Assembly (NCBI RefSeq): GCF_002563795.1
Contig: NZ_PDJL01000006.1
Span: 496,001-560,000, forward strand
DNA from: Vibrio sp. ES.051
Lineage (GTDB): Bacteria > Pseudomonadota > Gammaproteobacteria > Enterobacterales > Vibrionaceae
Reading direction: 5' to 3'
DNA: 64,000 nucleotides
This document shows, one piece after another, positions 1 through 8,979 of this stretch (its first letter is position 1; every line of letters starts with the position of its first letter). Made by a program: the position numbers and the translations under genes. The notes under the pieces are model-generated. The model saw nothing but the letters and a program-made list of their open reading frames with translations. It was not told the DNA's origin and made no database searches.

Positions 1-20
1 AGAGAAAGTCTCATTTATTT

Positions 21-455
21 TCACATCGCTTTAATGAAATGAACTCGAGATTCACGAAGGTTAACTTTTTCTTCAAATTTTTCAATGATATAGCCATTTC
101 TCAATAACAATCGAAGCATGGCGGGAAACTGATTTCGAGATTTCACTTTTAGCGTGTTATAGCCTTGCTCTGCTGCCCAGTCTTCTTGCGCCTCCAAAAG
201 CATCTGTGCCACACCTTCGTTACGAGCTTCTGGTACGACACCGCCAAGCCAACTATAAAAAACACTCTCATCCAACTCGTAACCTATTTTGAAGCCTACG
301 ATCACGCCATTTTTTTCCGCAACTAGGATTAAGCTGTTTCTTTCTCCTAGCCGCTGCGTCATGGAATCAACGGTTTCTCCTTTAGCGAACTCTGTCACAC
401 GAGCCACCACTTTAAGCGCTTCTTCCAATGTTCCTTCACGAATCAACATTGTCAT
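21..455 (-). CDS. GNAT family N-acetyltransferase
   Basis: A 144-residue single-domain protein of the GNAT fold. The acetyl-CoA binding region is recognisable around residues 70-100 (WLGGVVPEARNEGVAQMLL), where the usual R/Q-x-x-G-x-G/A loop reads ARNEGVA. A C-terminal strand-helix NQFPAMLRLLLRNGY matches the end of this fold. The start at 455 has GGAG nine bases upstream. Substrate cannot be told from sequence; related small GNAT proteins act on amines or amino acids. It is followed (upstream in its own sense) by the hemB gene 3' end and an inverted repeat. Confidence 0.85.
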   Translation of the reverse strand: MTMLIREGTLEEALKVVARVTEFAKGETVDSMTQRLGERNSLILVAEKNGVIVGFKIGYELDESVFYSWLGGVVPEARNEGVAQMLLEAQEDWAAEQGYNTLKVKSRNQFPAMLRLLLRNGYIIEKFEEKVNLRESRVHFIKAM

Positions 456-477
456 TATTTTATTCTCCAGAAATAAA

Positions 478-536
478 TATACCCAAGCTCCTTAGATTGT
501 TTACTTTTGTAATCCGTCTGAGGTTACTTGGGTATA
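478..536. repeat. imperfect inverted repeat between GNAT gene and hemB
   Basis: Outer arms TATACCCAAG (478-487) and CTTGGGTATA (527-536) are exact complements. Inner arms CCTTAGA (490-496) and TCTGAGG (517-523) pair with one G-T wobble, leaving a loop of about 20 bases. The element sits in the only gap between two same-strand genes. It resembles the short palindromic intergenic elements common in Vibrio genomes, but I saw no second copy in this window. Confidence 0.55.
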
Positions 537-582
537 TACAGACGAACACTCTTGTTAGTCCGGTGTTTCTCACAAGCAATAA

Positions 583-1647
583 TTACTCTTCTGTCGCTTC
601 CTGTGTACGATTTAGGTGTTGAGCCGTTTGTGCGTTCTCTTCTGCCAGCCACTCTGCTACGTCTTTAGCAAAGTAAGTTAAAATGCCGTCCGCACCTGCA
701 CGTTTGAAACACAGGAGTGATTCCATCACAATTTCACGCTCTTTGAGCCAGCCATTCATGATCGCGGCTTTGTGCATTGCGTACTCTCCAGAGACTTGAT
801 ACGCAAATGTCGGTACTTGCAACTCGGTTTTTACACGGCGGACTACGTCTAAGTATGGCATACCAGGCTTAACCATCACCATGTCCGCACCTTCATTAAT
901 GTCCAGCGCCACTTCGTGCATCGCTTCATCAATGTTAGCGGGATCCATTTGGTAGTTTTTCTTGTTGCCACCTTTTAGGTTGGAAGAAGAACCGACCGCA
1001 TCACGGAATGGTCCGTAGTAGTTCGATGCGTATTTCGCCGAGTACGCCATGATTTGTGTATGAATGTAACCCGCATCTTCTAGTGCTTCGCGGATCTTAC
1101 CAATACGACCATCCATCATATCTGAAGGCGCGACGACGTCAGCCCCCGCTTCTGCGTGAGACAGCGCCTGCTTCACCAACACTTCTGTGGTTTCATCATT
1201 CATGACATAGCCATCTTCATCGATGATGCCGTCTTGGCCGTGTGTGGTAAAAGGGTCGAGTGCAACGTCTGTGATCACACCGATTTGAGGGATGTGTTCT
1301 TTAAGCGCACGCACTGCGCGTTGAACCAAACCTTCTGAATTATAAGCTTCTGTAGCACATAAGCTTTTAGCGTCTTGGTTTACGACAGGGAAAAGCGCGA
1401 TTGCTGGAACGCCTAGATTGGCAAGGTATTGTGCTTCTTCTAGCATTAAATCAATCGACAAACGCTCTACACCCGGCATGGACTCCACGCTCTCACGGCG
1501 ATCTTTCCCCATCAAAATGAACATCGGATAAATCAGATCATTCACAGAAAGTTGGTTCTCAGCCATCAAACGACGGCTAAAATCGTGCTTACGTAAACGA
1601 CGCATACGGCGTGCAGGGAATGGACCTTGAATTGATACAGACACCAT
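583..1647 (-). CDS. hemB: delta-aminolevulinic acid dehydratase (porphobilinogen synthase)
   Basis: Condenses two 5-aminolevulinate molecules to porphobilinogen in haem synthesis. The 354-residue protein has both active-site lysine regions, AYSAKYASNYYGPFRDA and MVKPGMPYLD. The metal loop reads DVALDPFTTHGQDG, with aspartates where the zinc enzymes have three cysteines, so this should be the magnesium-type enzyme as in Pseudomonas. AAGGAG lies just upstream of the chosen ATG. It is divergent from tatD. Confidence 0.97.
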   Translation of the reverse strand: MVSVSIQGPFPARRMRRLRKHDFSRRLMAENQLSVNDLIYPMFILMGKDRRESVESMPGVERLSIDLMLEEAQYLANLGVPAIALFPVVNQDAKSLCATEAYNSEGLVQRAVRALKEHIPQIGVITDVALDPFTTHGQDGIIDEDGYVMNDETTEVLVKQALSHAEAGADVVAPSDMMDGRIGKIREALEDAGYIHTQIMAYSAKYASNYYGPFRDAVGSSSNLKGGNKKNYQMDPANIDEAMHEVALDINEGADMVMVKPGMPYLDVVRRVKTELQVPTFAYQVSGEYAMHKAAIMNGWLKEREIVMESLLCFKRAGADGILTYFAKDVAEWLAEENAQTAQHLNRTQEATEE

Positions 1648-1828
1648 TTTCTCCTTGTCTGGACGGTTAGGATGATCGAATCATCTGGTGACTAAAATCA
1701 TATCACTCTTGATGCACCTTGCGAGTGGCAATCTGGAAAAAGGGACTGAAAAAAACTGAAAATGACCCAACACTCACACTCAAGTATACTTCTCATCTTA
1801 CACAAACGATAAAGTATAGAGACCAACG

Positions 1829-2590
1829 ATGATCGATACCCACGCACACATATACGCCAGCGAATTTGATAATGACCGCGACGAGGTTGTAAAACGTGCC
1901 TTAGCCCAAGGCATTGATAAAATCCTACTGCCTAATATCGATCTCGACTCTATCGCACCCATGCTGCAAACCGAAGCAACGTATCCTGACGTGTGCCATT
2001 CCATGATGGGGCTTCATCCCTGTTATGTGGATGGCAATGTTGCACAAACGTTGGACATCATCCGCGGCTGGTTTGAAAAGCATAAATTTATTGCTGTGGG
2101 CGAAATCGGCATCGACCTGTATTGGGATAAAACCTATCGTGCCGAGCAAGAGATGGCATTTACTACACAGCTTAACTGGGCAAAAGAGCTAGATTTACCG
2201 GTCGTGATTCACACTCGTGACTCGATTGAAGAGACACTAACACTGCTACGTCAGGAGCAAGATGGCCGCCTACGTGGTGTGTTCCACTGTTTTGGTGGCA
2301 CATTAGCGGAAGCCCAAGCCATTAATGCGTTAGGCTTTCACCTTGGATTGGGTGGCGTGTCGACATTCAAAAATGGGGGAATGGATAAGGTGATTCCTCA
2401 CCTAGACATGGCGTGGGTCCTCTTAGAGACCGATTGTCCATACTTGGCCCCCGTGCCTCATCGAGGTAAGCGCAATGAGCCCGCTTACACTGCATTGGTT
2501 GCGCAGCGTGTTGCCGATTTACGCGAGGAAGAGGTGACGAAAATCGATGCAATCACAACCGAAAACGCGAAAACTCTTTTTCATCTTTAG
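1829..2590 (+). CDS. tatD: TatD family metal-dependent hydrolase / deoxyribonuclease
   Basis: A 253-residue TIM-barrel hydrolase. Metal-binding motifs are visible: IDTHAHI at the N-terminus, GEIGIDLYWD, VVIHTRDS, GVFHCFGG and LLETDCPYLAP. TatD enzymes are magnesium-dependent nucleases linked to DNA repair; they are not needed for Tat export. In E. coli the gene follows tatABC in the same operon, while here it is convergent with tatC, 36 bp away, so it has its own promoter. Among the TatD paralogues the exact one is inferred from its position next to tatABC. Confidence 0.9.
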   Translation: MIDTHAHIYASEFDNDRDEVVKRALAQGIDKILLPNIDLDSIAPMLQTEATYPDVCHSMMGLHPCYVDGNVAQTLDIIRGWFEKHKFIAVGEIGIDLYWDKTYRAEQEMAFTTQLNWAKELDLPVVIHTRDSIEETLTLLRQEQDGRLRGVFHCFGGTLAEAQAINALGFHLGLGGVSTFKNGGMDKVIPHLDMAWVLLETDCPYLAPVPHRGKRNEPAYTALVAQRVADLREEEVTKIDAITTENAKTLFHL

Positions 2591-2612
2591 CGGCTCGATT
2601 GAGCCGCTTTTA
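2589..2612 (+). terminator. intrinsic terminator after tatD
   Basis: Stem AGCGGCTC / GAGCCGCT with a GATT loop followed by a short T run; it overlaps the tatD stop codon. Confidence 0.75.
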
Positions 2613-2626
2613 AAGCCCGATTAGCA

Positions 2627-3379
2627 TTACTCTTCAGTTTCTGTTTCCGTGTTTTCACTTCTTCGCGTATAGAAACGGGCAAAGAACAAGCCAACTTCAA
2701 ACAGCAAACACATTGGGATTGCCAATAAGGTTTGCGAGATCATGTCAGGTGGTGTCAAAACCATCCCGACAATAAAAGCCGCAACGACAATATAAGGGCG
2801 TTTTTCTTTTAACTCTTGCGGTGTCGTTGCGCCCGTCCAACACAGCAAAATGATGGCAACCGGCACCTCAAATGCAATACCAAACGCCATAAATAGCGCC
2901 AGAACAAAGTCTAAGTAGCTAGAGATATCCGTTGCGAATTCAACACCACCAAGTGAAATCGCCGTAAAGAAGCCAAAGACTAGTGGGAAGACGACAAAGT
3001 AAGCAAACGCGACACCACAGTAAAAGAGCAAGGAACTCGAAAATAGCAACGGCATGATCAAGCGGCGTTCGTGTTTGTACAAGCCCGGCGCAATAAAGGC
3101 CCAGACTTGATGCAAGATGAAAGGCACCGCAATAAATACCGAAGCAATTAATGTCAGCTTAAGTGGCGTAAAAAAGGGTGACGCCACATCCGTTGCAATC
3201 ATGGTTGCCCCTTCCGGTAAACGCTCTACCAAAGGCGCGGAAACAAACTCATAAATGTGGTTGGAGAAATAAATTAGCCCAACAAACACCACCAACACTG
3301 CCAAGATTGCGCGCAGTAGTCGGTTGCGAAGTTCTAACAAATGACTAATTAAAGGTTGTGTCTGCTCGACGGTAGACAT
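2627..3379 (-). CDS. tatC: Twin-arginine translocase subunit TatC
   Basis: A 250-residue polytopic inner-membrane protein with six predicted membrane segments. With TatB it forms the receptor that binds twin-arginine signal peptides of folded substrates. Family hallmarks are seen: LISHLLELRNRLL at the N-terminus, the periplasmic loop PLVERLPEGATMIATDVASPF, and FEVPVAIILL. GAGG lies upstream of the ATG. Last gene of the ubi-tat run. Confidence 0.97.
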   Translation of the reverse strand: MSTVEQTQPLISHLLELRNRLLRAILAVLVVFVGLIYFSNHIYEFVSAPLVERLPEGATMIATDVASPFFTPLKLTLIASVFIAVPFILHQVWAFIAPGLYKHERRLIMPLLFSSSLLFYCGVAFAYFVVFPLVFGFFTAISLGGVEFATDISSYLDFVLALFMAFGIAFEVPVAIILLCWTGATTPQELKEKRPYIVVAAFIVGMVLTPPDMISQTLLAIPMCLLFEVGLFFARFYTRRSENTETETEE

Positions 3380-3447
3380 GGCAAACCTCTTATTAAAAAA
3401 CAGATCAAAAAGGAGCTACCAATCACTAGCAGCTCCTCCTAATGAGA

Positions 3448-3846
3448 CTATTCGGCTTTCTTATCTGCCGCTGTAACCTTACTCTCTTCCGCTTTTGCTA
3501 CCTTATCAAGCTCTGATGCTGCTTTTTCAGGCTCAGCGTCTGACTCAGTTTTGTCTGCGTAAGGGCGGTTTACAGATTGCGCTGCTTTCTTGAGCTCTTC
3601 GACTGAAGATTTCAACTCAGGAGACAGATCTTCCATCCCCATTTTCTCAGCTTTACGCAAGTTTTCTTGCAGTTCTTGGACTTTCAGCTCGTGTGACAAT
3701 TCGTCTTTAACGTTATTTGCCATACTCTTAGCGGCACCGATAAAACGAGACACACTACGAATAGCATGAGGCAAACGCTCCGGGCCAAGAACGACCAGAC
3801 CAACGACAGATATTAATACCAGTTCCCAAAAACCGATATCAAACAC
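3448..3846 (-). CDS. tatB: Sec-independent translocase protein TatB
   Basis: A 132-residue protein with the TatA/B architecture: short N-terminal membrane helix (MFDIGFWELVLISVVGLVVLGP), an amphipathic helix, then a long charged, lower-complexity tail. The residues FDIGF and the GPERLP hinge are TatB-type. It starts three bases after the tatA stop, so translation is probably coupled. Confidence 0.96.
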   Translation of the reverse strand: MFDIGFWELVLISVVGLVVLGPERLPHAIRSVSRFIGAAKSMANNVKDELSHELKVQELQENLRKAEKMGMEDLSPELKSSVEELKKAAQSVNRPYADKTESDAEPEKAASELDKVAKAEESKVTAADKKAE

Positions 3847-3849
3847 GTT

Positions 3850-4095
3850 TTATGCCTGCTCTTTGTCTTTTTTTGTTTCGGTCGCAGCTTCTTTTTTCTG
3901 CTGCTCTTCTAAGCTTTTTGGCTCGAAGTCTGCGTCTTTGTCATCCTTCGCCGCACCTTCATCACTCATCGCTTTTTTGAAGCCCTTAACGGCACCGCCC
4001 AGATCACCACCGATACCACGCAGTTTCTTCGTTCCGAACAACAATACGACAATTACAGCAATAATTAGAAGTTGCCAAACACTGATACCACCCAT
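3850..4095 (-). CDS. tatA: Sec-independent translocase protein TatA
   Basis: An 81-residue pore-forming subunit. It shows MGGISVWQLLIIAVIVVLLFGTKKL, then the amphipathic helix GIGGDLGGAVKGFKKAM and a Lys/Glu-rich tail. It is oligomerised by TatBC during export of folded proteins. It lies 48 bp downstream of ubiB on the same strand. Confidence 0.97.
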   Translation of the reverse strand: MGGISVWQLLIIAVIVVLLFGTKKLRGIGGDLGGAVKGFKKAMSDEGAAKDDKDADFEPKSLEEQQKKEAATETKKDKEQA

Positions 4096-4143
4096 TCTCT
4101 TTACCTCGGGTCTTTAAACTAAATTATTTCAAGAGTTTAACGT

Positions 4144-5778
4144 CTATTGACGATAAGCTCGCCAACTAAACAGCCAAAATGTGATTCCTGCGATACCGCT
4201 GGCCACCGACAGCTGCTCAAAAGCGTTATTCACCAATATTGCCGAGCATACGGCTAAAGTGGCGCCAACGCCAAATAAAAAATTCCCCGTTGCCTGCTGA
4301 CGCTTGCTTTGACGGTACCCTTGATAAAGCTGATCCATTCTTTGGTTCATGGCTTTACCTTGCTTGAGGCTATCGTAAAGCAGCTCTGGCAACTCTGGTA
4401 ACTTCTCCGCCCAAAATGGTGCGCGATCTTTAATCGCATTCACTAGCGCTTGCGGCCCAACTTGATTCATCATCCATTCTTCTAGAAATGGTTTTGCGGT
4501 CGCCCACAAGTCAAGCTGAGGGTACAACTGGCGACCAAGCCCTTCCACGTACAACAACGTTTTTTGCAGCAGCACCAACTGGGGCTGAACCTCCATGTTG
4601 AATCGACGTGCTGTGTTGAATAAGTTCAACAGCACATGACCAAAGGAGATTTCACACAGCGGCTTAGCAAAAATCGGCTCACACACTATGCGTATCGCGA
4701 ACTCAAACTCGTCGACATTAGTATCAGCAGGTACCCACCCTGAATCCACATGTAACTCCGCTACTCGACGGTAGTCACGGTTGAAAAAGGCCAGGAAGTT
4801 TTCCGCTAGATAACGTTTATCTTCACTGTTAAGTGTACCAACGATCCCGCAATCTAGCCCGATCCACATTGGGTTTTCTGGGTGTTCGGGGTTAACGAAC
4901 ACATTACCCGGATGCATATCGGCATGGAAAAAGCTGTCTCGGAACACCTGAGTGAAAAAGACACTCACACCGCGCTCCGCAAGCAACTTCATATTGGTGC
5001 CATTGGCTTTCAAGCCTTCAATGTCAGAGACTTGAATGCCATATATTCGCTCAGAAACCATGACAGTTTCATTACTGAAGTCAGGAAAAATTTCAGGAAC
5101 ATACAATTCTTCACTGCCTTCAAAGTTGCGACGCAACTGAATCGCGTTCGCGGCTTCACGTCGCAAATCGAGTTCATCGAGCAGCGTTTTTTCGTACTCA
5201 CGCACCACTTCAACCGGTTTCAAACGACGTGCTTCAGGCATCGCTCCGGCGACTATACGCGCCATTCGGTGCATCAGTTTTAGATCTGAATCAATCACCG
5301 GGCGAATATCTGGACGAATAACCTTTAATACCACTTCTTGGTTAGTGTCTTTTAAACGCGCAGTATGCACCTGTGCAATCGACGCCGACGCCAGTGGTTT
5401 GATATCAAACTCGGTAAACCAGTTTTCTAACGAGCCACCTAACGCTTGCTCCATCTGCTTTTTTGCTCGCTCACCATCAAATGGGGCGACTTGGTCTTGA
5501 AGTAACGCAAGCGGATCAGCAATATGCGGAGGAAATAAGTCCCGTCGCGTCGACATCATCTGACCAAACTTGATCCAAACTGGGCCAAGCTCTTGCAACG
5601 CCAAACGCAAACGCTCACCAAGCGGCTTCTCAGGGTGCTTATTCTTAATCCAAAATAGGCTTTTGCGCATTAAAAGTGGCGCTTTAGTCAGTTGATGCTC
5701 CGGCAACAACTCATCCAAGCCGTATTCCAGTTGTACTTTGGCGATGTGGTATAAACGCTTGAGTTCTGCAGGGGTCAT
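4144..5778 (-). CDS. ubiB: Ubiquinone biosynthesis regulatory kinase-like protein UbiB
   Basis: A 544-residue ABC1/ADCK/UbiB family ATPase needed for coenzyme Q synthesis. It has the family KxGQ-type motif (WIKFGQMMSTR), an alanine-rich nucleotide loop (ASASIAQVHTA), the catalytic-like segments FHADMHPGNVFV and GLDCGIVG, and a C-terminal pair of membrane helices. Its ATG overlaps the ubiJ stop, which implies translational coupling. Length fits the E. coli protein (546). Confidence 0.97.
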   Translation of the reverse strand: MTPAELKRLYHIAKVQLEYGLDELLPEHQLTKAPLLMRKSLFWIKNKHPEKPLGERLRLALQELGPVWIKFGQMMSTRRDLFPPHIADPLALLQDQVAPFDGERAKKQMEQALGGSLENWFTEFDIKPLASASIAQVHTARLKDTNQEVVLKVIRPDIRPVIDSDLKLMHRMARIVAGAMPEARRLKPVEVVREYEKTLLDELDLRREAANAIQLRRNFEGSEELYVPEIFPDFSNETVMVSERIYGIQVSDIEGLKANGTNMKLLAERGVSVFFTQVFRDSFFHADMHPGNVFVNPEHPENPMWIGLDCGIVGTLNSEDKRYLAENFLAFFNRDYRRVAELHVDSGWVPADTNVDEFEFAIRIVCEPIFAKPLCEISFGHVLLNLFNTARRFNMEVQPQLVLLQKTLLYVEGLGRQLYPQLDLWATAKPFLEEWMMNQVGPQALVNAIKDRAPFWAEKLPELPELLYDSLKQGKAMNQRMDQLYQGYRQSKRQQATGNFLFGVGATLAVCSAILVNNAFEQLSVASGIAGITFWLFSWRAYRQ

Positions 5779-6410
5779 GATGTCTCCTGCGCAGAGTTAT
5801 CTGAATCGAGCTGACTCAGCAAAGCCGTCAAGCGCGCTTCAACGCGAGAGGCTTGACTGCGAACCTCGTCCACCTGATCACAAAAATACGCAACTTCTAA
5901 CGGTCCTGGTGCCAATTTCCACTCTTCTGTCACCACTTGCGCAAGATGACGTTGGTGTTTGTCTGCTTGAAAGGCAAAAAAACTGCCGATGTCTTTTGAG
6001 CCTTGTACGAAGGTATGCGCGGCGACATCGCCAATCACGCGAGACAACCACTCTTCGACATCGGGTTTACAATCGACCATCAATTGAGAGAACTTTTGCG
6101 CCAATTGGATATCGCCTTCAAGCTCAAGCTTGTCTTGTTTAATAAGGCGAGTGATATTGGCTTGATCACGCAGTTCTGGCAATACACTTACGTTTAATGA
6201 TAGGTAGCAATCGGGCTGCCCTTCGTAATGACCCAACACATCAATTTGTTGACTAAAAATGAACGTCAGTGTCTTGTTGAGCTCTTTAAGGTGAACTTGA
6301 ATAACCTGACCTTTTAGCCGCGCCAAACGACGACCTAGCGCAGGGTCATCTTTAATCAATGTGTTCAGCGAGGTTTCAATCACAGCAGTGATCAGCGATT
6401 CAAATGGCAT
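5775..6410 (-). CDS. ubiJ: Ubiquinone biosynthesis accessory factor UbiJ
   Basis: A 211-residue protein with an N-terminal SCP2-like lipid-binding domain (about residues 15-110) and a C-terminal helical part. In E. coli UbiJ binds ubiquinone intermediates and scaffolds the Ubi complex together with UbiK. It lies between ubiE and ubiB exactly as in enterobacteria; the identification rests on position plus the SCP2-like pattern. Confidence 0.92.
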   Translation of the reverse strand: MPFESLITAVIETSLNTLIKDDPALGRRLARLKGQVIQVHLKELNKTLTFIFSQQIDVLGHYEGQPDCYLSLNVSVLPELRDQANITRLIKQDKLELEGDIQLAQKFSQLMVDCKPDVEEWLSRVIGDVAAHTFVQGSKDIGSFFAFQADKHQRHLAQVVTEEWKLAPGPLEVAYFCDQVDEVRSQASRVEARLTALLSQLDSDNSAQETS

Positions 6411-6421
6411 GCCGTTTACCC

Positions 6422-7201
6422 TTAGAATTTATAACCGCGATGCAACGCCACAATACCACCGGTTAGGTTGTAGTATTTGGTGTTTTCGAACCCCGCATCA
6501 ACCATCATCCCTTCCAGTGTTTCTTGGTCTGGATGCATGCGGATTGACTCTGCTAGATAGCGGTAGCTCTCTGAATCATTCGCCACTAACTCACCTATTT
6601 TCGGTAAGAGGTGGAATGAGTACGCGTCGTACACTTTCGATAACGGATCCAGCATGGGTTTTGAGAACTCCAGCACCAATAGGCGTCCACCGGGCTTAAG
6701 TACGCGGAACATTGAGCGAAGCGCTTTGTCTTTGTCGGTCACATTACGCAGACAGAAACTGATGGTGATCACATCAAAATAATCATCTGGGAACGGCAGT
6801 TCTTCCGCATTGGCTTGAACATAATGCACGTTACCGACAATGCCGTTGTCGCGTAGCTTGTCGCGCCCAACGTTAAGCATTGAGTTATTAATATCGGCCA
6901 AGATGACATGACCTTCATCGCCAACAATGCGCGAGAACTTCGCGGTTAAGTCACCGGTACCGCCACCAAGGTCAAGAATACGCTGTCCTGGGCGAGCGCC
7001 ACTACAATCGATGGTAAAGCGCTTCCAAAGGCGGTGAATACCACCCGACATCAGGTCATTCATGATGTCGTATTTCGCTGCTACTGAATGGAAAACTTCA
7101 GCAACTTTGGTCACTTTTTCGTTTTTCGCCACGGTGGAGAAACCAAAGTGGGTGGTTTCATTCTCTAACGCTGGATTGGATTGCAAGCTTGTGTCCGTCA
7201 T
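6422..7201 (-). CDS. ubiE: Ubiquinone/menaquinone C-methyltransferase
   Basis: A SAM-dependent C-methyltransferase of the quinone pathways. Motif I is LDLGGGTGDLTAKF, and the family signature YDIMNDLMSGGIHRLWK and the C-terminal YNLTGGIVALHRGYKF are clear. An upstream in-frame ATG at 7264 would add 21 residues, but AGAGGAA precedes the ATG at 7201 and gives a 259-residue protein of family length, so I use 7201. Confidence 0.97.
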   Translation of the reverse strand: MTDTSLQSNPALENETTHFGFSTVAKNEKVTKVAEVFHSVAAKYDIMNDLMSGGIHRLWKRFTIDCSGARPGQRILDLGGGTGDLTAKFSRIVGDEGHVILADINNSMLNVGRDKLRDNGIVGNVHYVQANAEELPFPDDYFDVITISFCLRNVTDKDKALRSMFRVLKPGGRLLVLEFSKPMLDPLSKVYDAYSFHLLPKIGELVANDSESYRYLAESIRMHPDQETLEGMMVDAGFENTKYYNLTGGIVALHRGYKF

Positions 7202-7278
7202 TCTAATTCCTCTTAGGCAGCACTTTCTCACTACGGGCGTTTGCTGACAAATATAATCGCCCACTGCACTGCGGGCGA

Positions 7279-8811
7279 TTAGTTTACTTTATCCTCAGCC
7301 GGATGTCTTTCTACTAACGGGTCATTTTCTGAAAATGCATCACGTTGCGCCAGCTGTGTGAGATCGGAAGAAATTGGACGTTTAATTTCTACCCCAAGGT
7401 GCTTAAAGCTTTCAGCTTGACGAATCACATTTCCGCGCCCCGTCGCGAGCTTATTCATTGCGCCTTGATAGCTTTGGTTGGCTTTGTCTAACGCCCCACC
7501 TAGCCCTTCCATATCATCGATAAACAAGCGCAGCTTGTCGTACAGTTTGGTCGCGCGCTGCGCAATTATTTTGGCGTTTTCATTCTGGCGTTCATTACGC
7601 CAAAGGTTGTCGATGGTACGCAGCGCCACCAGCAACGTGGTTGGGCTAACCAAAATAATGTTCTGTTCCATCGCATCTTTGACCAAACTCGGATCAGCTT
7701 GAATTGCGACTTGGAATGCTGGCTCGACCGGAATAAACATCAGCACATAATCCAAGCTCTGAATGCCTTTGAGTTTGTGGTAGTCCTTCATGCTTAAGCC
7801 TTTGATGTGCGCGCGCAGAGCGGCAAGGTGGGCGTTCAAGGCTTGGTCACGTTCGACATCGGTTTCCGCATTAAAATAGCGCTCGTAGGCGACCAACGCC
7901 ATCTTCGAGTCCACGACCACTTGTTTATTTTGCGGCAGATGAACAACCACGTCGGGTTGGTAGCGCTTACCCGCTTCATTTTGTAAATTGACCTGAGTTT
8001 GGTATTCATGCCCTTCACGTAAGCCAGATTCAGCCAACACACGGGCAAGTACCACTTCCCCCCAGTTACCTTGCTGCTTATTGTCGCCTTTTAAGGCTTG
8101 CGTTAAGTTCACCGCTTCACGCGTCATTTGCTCGTTCAAGCGTTGCAGGTTTTTCAGTTCGTGAACTAATGTGTGGCGCTCTTTCGCTTCTTGGCTAAAG
8201 CTGTCATTCACATGCTTTTTAAACCCTTCTAGCTGCTCCCTAAGCGGCGAGAGTAAGCCCTCCAAACTCTGGCGATTTTGCACATCGACCTTGGCGGTTT
8301 TGTCTTCAAATAATTGATTGGCGAGATGCTCAAACTGCTGTTTTAAGCGAGATTCGGCGTGTTCCAGAATTTGTAGCTTCTCAGCGTTGGCTTGGTTGAT
8401 TTGCTCGTGACGCGCTTGTTGTTCCCGCAGTTGCGTTTCTAGACGAGATTTGTGCTCACGCATTTGTCCAAGCTCATCAAAATATTGTTGACGCTCTTGC
8501 TTGACCGCGTCGAAGTAACGCAATTTTTCCATGGCGGCCATGAGTTTTCCGTGCGTTTGACGCACGTCAAACGCTGCTTTGTCTCGCTCGTCATCTAGTT
8601 CATCCAGCTCTTGCTGAGCATTGGCAAGGCTTTGCTTCACCTGCTCAAGCTGCTGTTGATGCAATTGTTTTTCTGAAGCGAGTTGCTGTTCGAGAAGCTG
8701 AGTTTGGGTGATAAAGCGCTGTTTCACCCACCAACCTACTGCCGCGCCGCTGATGGTCGCCGCACAAAGAGAAGAAAGAATGAGAGATTGGTGCTCAAGA
8801 ATCCATTGCAT
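7279..8811 (-). CDS. rmuC: DNA recombination protein RmuC
   Basis: A 510-residue protein: an N-terminal membrane helix, a long glutamine-rich coiled coil (about residues 35-230), then the RmuC domain (NWGEVVLARVLAESGLREGHEYQTQ, VVVDSKMALVAYERYF, DYVLMFIPVEPAF, LVSPTTLLVALRTI). The catalytic-like DSK segment is of the restriction-endonuclease type. RmuC limits recombination-driven inversions at repeats. It is upstream of ubiE on the same strand, as in E. coli. Confidence 0.95.
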   Translation of the reverse strand: MQWILEHQSLILSSLCAATISGAAVGWWVKQRFITQTQLLEQQLASEKQLHQQQLEQVKQSLANAQQELDELDDERDKAAFDVRQTHGKLMAAMEKLRYFDAVKQERQQYFDELGQMREHKSRLETQLREQQARHEQINQANAEKLQILEHAESRLKQQFEHLANQLFEDKTAKVDVQNRQSLEGLLSPLREQLEGFKKHVNDSFSQEAKERHTLVHELKNLQRLNEQMTREAVNLTQALKGDNKQQGNWGEVVLARVLAESGLREGHEYQTQVNLQNEAGKRYQPDVVVHLPQNKQVVVDSKMALVAYERYFNAETDVERDQALNAHLAALRAHIKGLSMKDYHKLKGIQSLDYVLMFIPVEPAFQVAIQADPSLVKDAMEQNIILVSPTTLLVALRTIDNLWRNERQNENAKIIAQRATKLYDKLRLFIDDMEGLGGALDKANQSYQGAMNKLATGRGNVIRQAESFKHLGVEIKRPISSDLTQLAQRDAFSENDPLVERHPAEDKVN

Positions 8812-8979
8812 AATCGCGAGTTAGCCTGTGTTTTATATCTGTATCAATGGTATTTAGACACTGGATAAATGTCCAGTTTGTTGAATGAAAAATCCTCGCA
8901 TACACTAGGCTCTCCTTCAACCTTCTCACTGACGCTCATATGAATACGACAGAGCGATACATCATCACACAGAGGCATC

